NCBI GenBank assembly: GCA_021014325.1
Contig: CM037467.1
Span: 12,921,273-12,985,272, forward strand
DNA: 64,000 bases
Reading direction: 5' to 3'
DNA from: Plazaster borealis
Taxonomy: Eukaryota; Echinodermata; Asteroidea; Forcipulatida; Labidiasteridae
The notes under the pieces are model-generated. The model was given only the letters and a program-made list of their open reading frames with translations. It did not search any database and was not told the DNA's origin. The first letter of the stretch is position 1, and every line of letters starts with the position of its first letter. The position numbers were made by a program, and so were the translations under genes. Below are positions 56,610-64,000 of the stretch, one piece after another.

Positions 56610-59600
56610 ATGTTCAAAATGAACTGTTTAATGTGCTTTGTTGTGGTGTTGGTCTTCAGCGAATTAACAGGTAAGACTTTGAGTGCTTTCTTCAACTGTT
56701 ACGATTCTATGTATTTTCTTTCTTAGCAGGGACAATACTTGGGCACAGCTATTTTACCCAATGTAATTATAGTATTTTGTTTTTGTCTCCCCATTAAAAT
56801 TCACCACAACAGAAGGCTTAAAGGGATTTTATACGTTTGGTAATTGGAACCAATGTTTACGTTTCAATCCTACATATTTGTTGATATAGGCCTATACCAT
56901 AAAACTAGCCTGTGAAAATTTCATTTCAAAAGGTGGTAGCATTTTTGAGATAGGCCCATTGCCGAAAATATGGAGCGGTTATGTCCACGCAGGAAGAATC
57001 ATCTGCAACTGGAATCCGAGAAACGTTCTCAGATTCAAATTTTGGGGGATAAAAAGTGATATCCTTTTCCATAACCGCAGTACTTCGAAGTGAAAGGTTT
57101 CTCAAAATGCATTATACTATCCAAAGCTGCTCTACTTCTTACCAAGTATAAGTTTTTATTGCCATTCATTTTCAGAGTAACCAAACATAATATACAGACC
57201 CTTTAAAGAGCTATTGTAGAAGATATTAAAAGCCACTTATACGAAACACATTGGGTGGTCAGGTTGGTGTAGAGGTATATTTCCTCACCTTCCACCTCTA
57301 GGACCCCAGTTCGAATTCACGATGGGGGCACTCTGTGGATTGGGTTTTCAGTCAATCCCTGATTGTTGATATATATTGCTTGTAATTATAACCACTGGCA
57401 ACGAAAAAACGAATGCCAGAAGGCTTCTCCGTAAATAGAAAGGTCTTTAGGCCAATACAAGCTTCATAACAATATTAAGGACCGATTTTATGAACGTACA
57501 TACGCTTCAAAAAGTTGGGTGTTAAAATTGATACCATGGGTGTTGTCACATTATACCCAAGAGAGAATCAAAATTGACACCAGGGTGTTAACATGAAATC
57601 AATGTAATTGTGTTGGCAGAAATTGGTGTTATTTTAACACCCAGTTTTGTGTAGTGTGGGATAGAATAATTAACCAATTAAAACAAAATTTTATTATAGG
57701 CGTTGAAAGTGCACTGCAGACGAGGACAAAAAAGTTCATAAAAATGGAAAACCATCTCCTAACTCAGAATATCATCGACGAATCAAACGCCCCAAATCTC
57801 ATGCGATGCACCGCGCGTTGCTTTCATTTCCCCTGCTGTCACTCGGTAAATTACGGTGGCGAAGCCCAGCGGTGTTTGCTCAGTAACGATACGGGAGTCG
57901 AGGGGACATCTGGACGGGTGGATGTCACCGATGGTTGGACGCTTCTGATGCAAGAGGTTGGTTAAAACCTTTATCATGGTGTGACAATCTTGATTTTCTC
58001 CAATCTGAACCAATGTTACCAGACCGAGGCTTGAAGAAAAAATAGTCTGGTTCCTTTTTCAGTGCAATGAATAAAAGCATTCACTACTGTTATTGGATAA
58101 AGGGAACAAGACAAAGATGGTGGCAGCGGGATAAAGTTCTATTGACCCTTTGACCGCCAATTTTCACTCATTATTAATCGTTTATTCAACCAGATTAAAT
58201 ATGATTTTATTTCGGCCTAAGTGAAAAAGTGCAGAATTCTTTACGTCCATTTCTCTTTAACACTTGATATAAAACTAACACAAATCCATTAAAATCGACT
58301 GACCTAAGTTTTGCTAGTTGTTGATGGACTTGCAACTGATGGTATCTTTTACGGGATTGGTGTTCAGTTTGCAGTTTACCACACTGCAGCCACAATCATA
58401 GGCCTACACATTTCTTTGTGTATGAACAACAGCTTGAAAACAAGATGGGTCAGTTATCTCAACATAAATCAATTATTCATCACTTTGTCAATGAAGAACA
58501 AAAACAACTTGTCAAATACAAGAACTGCAAAGAGATACTCAATATGTTTCTGTAATTGTTCCATTGGTTTCTTTGTCACAAAAAGTGTTTCCATGCATGG
58601 TTGTTGCTCATGCGCAGATAACCTGGGCCCAATTTCATAGAGCTGCTGAAGCACAAAAAGTAGCTAAGCACAACAACAAAATTATATATACCAGAACATG
58701 GTTACCAGCCAAAATACCATGTCACATGTACAATTTATGACTGGTATCCTTCTCATGTTTTGATAAGCAGAAAATTGTTAAGCAATATTTTCTGTTAAAG
58801 CAGCTTTATGCAATTGGGCCCTGAAGTGAATTTAGGCATGCAATGGCGTGCCAATGTAATTAGATGTAGTAATTTCCAGCCATGCACAAGTCCATGTGGT
58901 GATATTAATATTTTAGTACGATTGATTTGGTAAACAGTAAAACTGGCGTAATTGAATTCTGTTGTAGCAACCTGTAGGACAGTGTGTGGATATGCCATGC
59001 CAAAATGGCGCCAACTGCAATGCCGTCTGCGTTGATGGAACAGACACGTTCACGTGTGACTGCGTGGCCGGTACGTTGGGAGTACGATGCCATATTACTG
59101 ATGGTAAGAAAGCAAGTCAAACAGCAAGATCTTCCCCCAAAACACCCAACAACTCTTACTTAGTTTTTGTTTGTTTGGTTCAATCACTTCATCAAGCTTG
59201 TATTTCAGCCCGAATCAAAGACCAAATTTCAAAGCACGTGTTCCGAATCGTGCAATCGTGCACCGTTCACAAAGACGCCCGCGCGTCACAGCACTAAATT
59301 CGTACAAGTCAAGCTTTTCAAAAACTTTTAAACATTTTTTTAAACTCTCTTCAACACCAGAATGAATACGTCAAACAAATTGTTTTGATAATTTTCCAAA
59401 CCACCCTGTCCGCTTAACAATGCTGTGGCATCTCTTACGTCATTAAATTTACATTTTTTGATGAAGATTGCAACGTAGCGATTGGAATGGAGACTATGAA
59501 AATCCCAGACGCCCTAATAAGCGCCTCATCTTTTGAAGATGACGACCATGCGGCACATAAAGCTAGACTCCAACTTTCAGCCATGAGTTGGACAGCCGCG

Positions 59601-62600
59601 TCAACAGATGAGGATCCGTGGCTCAAAGTGGAACTACTCAAGTTGACTGACGTTATGGGTGTGGCGCTACAGGGTTCTGGCCAAAGCAACCAAGGTTGGG
59701 TCACTAAATTTACACTCTCTTTCGTTGACGAAAGTGATGGTGAAACTGAAGTTGATTATAAAGAATCTTCGGGAGAAGTACAGGTAACAACAACAACAAC
59801 TAACACCACAAGTTGATCTCATCTGGCAAAGCATTTTAATCAATTAGGGTACAAATTAATGTCGTAATCCGAATTTATATAGAACATTTACCCTCAGTGA
59901 CATCACATGTTTTGAAATACAAAAGAGCCACAGAGCCTGGACTTCTTGCAGACACAATTTGTACACAACCTGATGGAAGAAAACATAACATCTTATATTT
60001 ATGGAGATAGCATAATGTCTGTTTTTTAGTAACTTTTGATATGAAGTATAGGGGGCTATCTCAAAACGTGTTCAGCTGCATGCTATTTTATAACTCTTGA
60101 ATTGATGTGGAAATTCTGACACAAAATGTAAGATTTACCGTATGACCAGTGTAGTATCCTGCCTGCCATGAAATGCCCTGGAATGTACAAGGTCACTCTT
60201 TTTGTAAACAAAGGTTACATTTATGTAGGCCTGTCCCGGGCCTTAGCCCCAACACCTGTTTATTTGGGCTAAGCTTAAGCCCGGTCTACAATAGGTATGG
60301 GTTGGGACAATCTCTGGCTACCCGTTCAACTGTTTGATGGATTTGGCTTTAACAGGGGCTACCCTACATTTAGGGCACTCTTCGAAACCACGGCTTTGGC
60401 TTGCGCTCCGGCTTAGGCTTGTGATCTGGCTTAGGCTCAATCAGGTTTTTTTGAAAACGTTGGCTAAGCTGGAGCCCAAACCAAAGCCGTCATGGTTTCG
60501 AAAGGGTCTATGTCTCTGGAATATAAATTTAGGCACCACATTCTGTAAACACACACTCGTGTGTATATTTGTTTATCATTCTTACCTCTTCGAACAGGTA
60601 CGTGAATTCAAACTCAAACACACTTTTTTAAACCAATTCACAGACCTTTGTCGGAAATACAGATGTTTCAAATGAACTGAAGTACTATCTCTACCCGATC
60701 ATTCAAACGCGAAGCCTAACTTTTCATGTTTTGGAATGGAACGAAAAGTGCAGTGCAAGAGTTGAGATATACGGATGCAGCGATGAAGGTTGGTAACACA
60801 CAACTTATTTATCTCCAGTCTACACTCTAAAAACTCCCGGGTCAGAATTGACCCAGAGTCCGGGTCCCAGCTCTGACCCATTTCTGGGTCAGACTGACCC
60901 GGAAACTGGATAAAACATAGGATTTTAACTCGGGATCTGTGCAGTTTGACCCATTTTGGTGTCATTTTGAAACAGATTCCTGGTCATACTGACCCAGAAA
61001 TGGGTTAGGTCCCACGGGACCCAGAATCCAGGACAAGTTTGACCAGGGAGTTTTTAGAGTGTATTGACCTTCTATTGACCTTCCATTTGGGATTGATTGA
61101 CCGTCTATTGACCTTCTCTTGGGATTTATTGACCGTCTATTGACCTTCTCTTGGGATTTATTGACCGTCTATTGACCCTCTGTTGGGATTTATTGACCGT
61201 CTATTGACCCTCTGTTGGGATTTATTGACCGTCTATTGACCCTCTGTTGGGATTTATTGACCGTCTATTGACCCTCTGTTGGGATTTATTGACCGTCTAT
61301 TGACCCTCTGTTGGGATTTATTGACCGTCTATTGACCCTCTGTTGGGATTTATTGACCGTCTATTGACCTTCTCTTGGGATTTATTGACCGTCTATTGAC
61401 CTTCTCTTGGGATTTATTGACCGTCTATTGACCCTCTGTTGGGATTTATTGACCGTCTATTGACCCTCTGTTGGGATTTATTGACCGTCTATTGACCCTC
61501 TGTTGGGATTTATTGACCGTCTATTGACCCTCTGTTGGGATTTATTGACCGTCTATTGACCCTCTGTTGGGATTTATTGACCGTCTATTGACCCTCTGTT
61601 GGGATTTATTGACCGTCTATTGACCTTCTGTTGGGATTTATTGACCGTCTATTGACCTTCTCTAGGGATTTATTGACCGTCTATTGACCTTCTTTTGGGA
61701 TTTATTGACCTTCTTGACCTTCTGTTGGGATTTATTGACCGTCTATTGACCGTCTCTTGGGATTTATTGACCTTCTATTGACCTTCTCAACGGTCTTTAA
61801 TTTGTACCTGAATTTGTTAGTTCATTCCTGAATTTCGATGGTTTTCAATCAAAAGGGCATTGAATTTGACGTCATGTTTCAAATTTCGCTCTGAAATAGT
61901 ATAAAATAAAGTGACATTTTACACCTTTTTAACGTGAGGTTAGAGACTTGTAAATTTTTTCCCACTTTCACGAGGACTCTACTATTTGAAAATGAATGAA
62001 TCATAAACAAGAAAGAATTAGACCGTGGAGCATGCAGGGCTCAATATTTCATGCGCCGGAGAATTTTGTGAATCGCTCCATGAATTTTGTTAAGCTCACC
62101 TTCATAGAATTCACATCAATTAACCATTTATAAGGCGCTACTCAGGATCATAGAGTGCACATAATTAATATGAATAAAGGCGAGTGTTAAAAGCTTTTCG
62201 CAAATAGAGATTAAACTAATTCCCTACTGACAGAAGGAAGATCGTTCCACATCATCCAGCTACATTTTATGCTTTTGACCAATATTGGTCAATGGTAAAT
62301 ATTTTAAAATGGAACTTGAATAACTAATCATTGATTAATTTACTCGACGCCCCCCGCTTTTTTTTAGAATGGATTCTTGCCTTTAAAGGTAGAGCTGAGA
62401 CTGGTGTTGATATTTATGACGCCTGGGTGAACTCTGCCGACAGCTCGACTCAAGTATGGGCAGATCGGGCGTTACAAACACCACATCATTACAGGAACGA
62501 CGCTATATTCCACAAATGGAGTCAGTTGCAGATCACTGAGGTTTGCCCTTTTTTGTTTATTTTGTGAAGACACACTGCCATCTTGCGTTTCTACCATTCA

Positions 62601-63767
62601 AATGAGTGAAGGCCAAACCCAACCTAGTTCCCGGAGTGGTGTTTGATCTTGCTGTGTAATCTTTTCCCAGAATGCCTTAGTGACGAGAGGTATCGAGGCT
62701 GGGCCAAACCAACCCTGAAAGGGCAAAAATAAAAAACCTATATGAGTATTGTCATCTGTCATTGCAGATCCAATCTGTCATTGCAGATCCAAAGAGGCTT
62801 GGCGCATTGATTCAGTCTTTTTTCGTTTCTTTTTTAGGTTGGGGGGGGGTATGCAGCCATACAATCGTGTCACACGAGGCAATTAATAGGCAATCAGTTC
62901 CAGGGAGTCTCCAAGAAAAATTTAAAGGCATTCACATTTGAATGTTCACGTATATCCATCTTGGGGATCGTGAGACATTTATTTTGAAAAATTCCTCCTG
63001 CGTGCTACCAAAGTGGTCCTGTCATGCACTGTGTTGGTTGCCTCTAGGGGCCCAATTTCTAGAGGCACTGTGCACGTTTGGTAATTACTCAAAATATATA
63101 CTAGATTTATTATATTTATTGCAAGAAAATTATGAAAGAAAAAACACCCTTGTTGTACAAATTTGTGTGCTTTCAGATAGGAATAAAAGGCTTCTTGCAA
63201 GAAGTCTTTTATTATTTTAGATCAAAGACCAGTGTTCTCACTTGGTGTATCCCAACATATGCATAAAATAACAAGCCTGTGAAAATTTGGGCTCAATTGG
63301 TCATCGAAGTTGCAAGAAAATGATGAAAGAAAAAACACCCTTGTTGTACAATTGTGTGCTTTCAGATAGGAATAAAAACTTCTTCCAAGAAGTTTTTATT
63401 ATTTTAGTGAGAAATTACCTCTTTCTCAAAAACTACGTTACTTCAGAGGGAGTCGTTTCTCACAATTTTTTATACTATCTGTTGCTCGTTACCAAGTCAG
63501 TTTTTTTTTGCTAATATTTGTTTTGAGTCATTACCAAACGTGTACGATACCTTTAAAACTAATGTTTTTTTGGTTTTTACTGAAGGTCAAGTTTTCATTG
63601 TTCGCCGTCAACACAACCGTTGTGGAACTTCTCAGGATGAGGTTCCAAGGGGCAGATTCTGACTTTGCCAGTTGGTTTCAAACATCTAAGATCATTGAAT
63701 CACCATGGACAGATCTGGATGCTGAGAGCACGGTGTACATTGGCTCCATGGTAGGCTCTGATGTAAG
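56610..63767 (+). CDS. Secreted Apple/PAN - EGF - F5/8 type C protein (partial, 5' complete)
   Basis: Seven exons: 56610-56670, 57700-57956, 58968-59103, 59467-59783, 60644-60788, 62368-62540, 63586-63767; all GT-AG with matching phases (423+ residues, continuing right of the window). Residues 1-20 are a signal peptide (MNCLMCFVVVLVFSELTG after an in-frame upstream ATG). Residues about 30-105 are an Apple/PAN domain (MRCTARCFHFPCCHSVNY, RCLLSND). Residues 107-151 form an EGF-like domain (MPCQNGANC, FTCDCVAGTLGVRC) with seven cysteines instead of six. Residues 152-305 are an F5/8 type C (discoidin) domain, C153 to C302 (IGMETMKIPDALISASSF, DPWLKVELL, TFVGNTDVS, RVEIYGC). From residue 306 follows a domain I cannot name (WILAFKGRAETGVDIYDAW, SKIIESPWTDLD). 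The likely role is extracellular binding or adhesion, inferred from the modules. Neither orthology nor ligand can be stated. Confidence 0.88.
56818..57206 (+). mobile_element. TTAA MITE, family B copy B6, in intron 1
   Basis: It is bounded by TTAA at both ends, opening AAGGGATTTTATACGTTTGG as in B1, with GGTTATGTCCACGCAGGAAG and TCTCAGATTCAAATTTTGGG inside. Its similarity to B1 at 571-961 is high. Confidence 0.8.
57255..57365 (+). repeat. SINE2 copy
   Basis: GGTTGGTGTAGAGG and CAGTTCGAATTC are decayed A and B boxes. The tail CTGTGGATTGGGTTTTCAGT matches 1467-1600. Confidence 0.6.
57505..57660. mobile_element. Short inverted-repeat element before exon 2
   Basis: GGGTGTTAAAATTGATACC on the left mirrors GGTGTTATTTTAACACCC on the right, and TGACACCAGGGTGTTAAC lies between. 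It ends 40 bases before the exon 2 acceptor. No family is assigned. Confidence 0.45.
58624..58822. mobile_element. Family E MITE in intron 2
   Basis: GGGCCCAATTTCATAGAGC opens it and GCAGCTTTATGCAATTGGG closes it, with TTATGACTGGTATCCTTC inside. Confidence 0.8.
60375..60512. mobile_element. Family D element, diverged copy
   Basis: The left arm reads TTCGAAACCACGGCTTTGGC and the right arm AAAGCCGTCATGGTTTCGAA. The arms pair imperfectly, so this copy is older than 52532-52690. Confidence 0.65.
60821..61063. mobile_element. TA-flanked MITE in intron 5
   Basis: TACACTCTAAAAACTCCC at 60821 and GGGAGTTTTTAGAGTGTA at 61063 are exact complements. The interior is full of GACCCA / TGGGTC pairs. It begins 33 bases after the exon 5 donor and touches the minisatellite to its right. 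Confidence 0.85.
61064..61788 (+). repeat. 32-base minisatellite, about 22 units
   Basis: The unit is GGGATTTATTGACCGTCTAT followed by TGACCCTCTGTT. Central units are nearly identical; both edges carry variants (CTTCTC for CCTCTG). It fills much of intron 5 of the discoidin gene. Confidence 0.95.
61797..62020. repeat. Relative of the 40.7-kb foldback element
   Basis: TTTGACGTCATGTTTCAAAT, CATTTTACACCTTTTTAACG and GTGAGGTTAGAGAC match one arm and the core of 40738-41226. Only one arm is present. Confidence 0.5.
63061..63556 (+). mobile_element. Family A MITE copy A6, duplicated internally
   Basis: A left end (AGGCACTGTGCACGTTTGG) leads to the palindrome CTTCTTGCAAGAAG by 63200, then the sequence restarts at GACCAGTGTTCTCACTTGG and passes through a second palindrome. 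It ends CCAAACGTGTACGATACC then TTTAA at 63556. It looks like two copies fused. Confidence 0.7.
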
Positions 63768-64000
63768 GTGAGTACAGAGAGTGTGGAACCAATGAACAAA
63801 TTGTATACCATGCTAGAGATGGGACCCTCTGCCCCCCCCCCCCAAAAAAAAAGTTCCCTACAGCGTCCTCATGTCTGGAAGTATGAAAGCATGACTCATT
63901 GCATGGAGAAGAAACTAGTATCGTCGCTGAGGTATAAACCCCACTCGTCCTTGACATCGTCATTGTCGTAGTCATTGTAATCATTGTCATAATTGTCACG
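63768..64000 (+). other. Intron sequence after exon 7, to the window edge
   Basis: The donor GTGAGT follows 63767. The stretch includes a C/A homopolymer pair near 63832-63850 and a degenerate TCATTG repeat at the end. No exon is recognised. Confidence 0.4.

Noticed and set aside
61064..61788. CRISPR-like array of regular repeats
   Set aside because: The 32-base units are contiguous with no unique spacers, lie in an intron of an animal gene, and have no cas genes nearby. It is a minisatellite.

Overview
The window looks like A+T-rich nuclear DNA from an invertebrate deuterostome, most likely an echinoderm. The evidence is split genes with short GT-AG exons in long introns, metazoan families (Epac, SLC23, an Apple/EGF/discoidin protein), and dense MITEs, tRNA-derived SINEs and decayed LINEs. 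A sea star or sea cucumber would fit, but the species cannot be fixed from this sequence. No bacterial genes, CRISPR array, functional tRNA or rRNA were found.

Layout. (1) 269-2495, plus strand: the last five coding exons of an Epac-type Rap guanine-nucleotide exchange factor (RAPGEF3/4-like), with its 3' UTR to about 3.9 kb. (2) About 4-13.4 kb: intergenic, with MITEs, diverged tandem repeats and a 5'-truncated, frameshifted non-LTR retrotransposon at 9429-10505. (3) 13413-42262, minus strand: a complete SLC23/NAT-family transporter rebuilt here as 13 coding exons with matching phases (659 residues), plus a probable non-coding first exon near 47.2 kb. (4) About 47.4-56.6 kb: intergenic, with nested MITEs. 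(5) 56610 to beyond the right edge, plus strand: a secreted modular protein (signal peptide, Apple/PAN, EGF, F5/8 type C, then an unnamed invertebrate domain), seven exons seen.

The three genes have no evident joint pathway: cAMP-to-Rap signalling, a membrane transporter, and an extracellular adhesion or lectin-like protein. The transporter carries E rather than P at the first position of the NAT signature, which points toward nucleobases rather than ascorbate.

Much of the non-coding DNA belongs to recognisable repeat families. I give them local letters: A, B, B', K and G (flanked by TTAA), C, D, E/E2, I and J (inverted-repeat MITEs), F and H (interspersed repeats), and SINE1-3. Families A and B share terminal inverted repeats and internal modules. 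Three copies end 23-33 bases upstream of a coding-exon splice acceptor, one in each gene. Repeat boundaries are by eye and good to roughly 10-20 bases unless a terminal repeat fixes them; exon boundaries are set by homology, GT-AG sites and phase.
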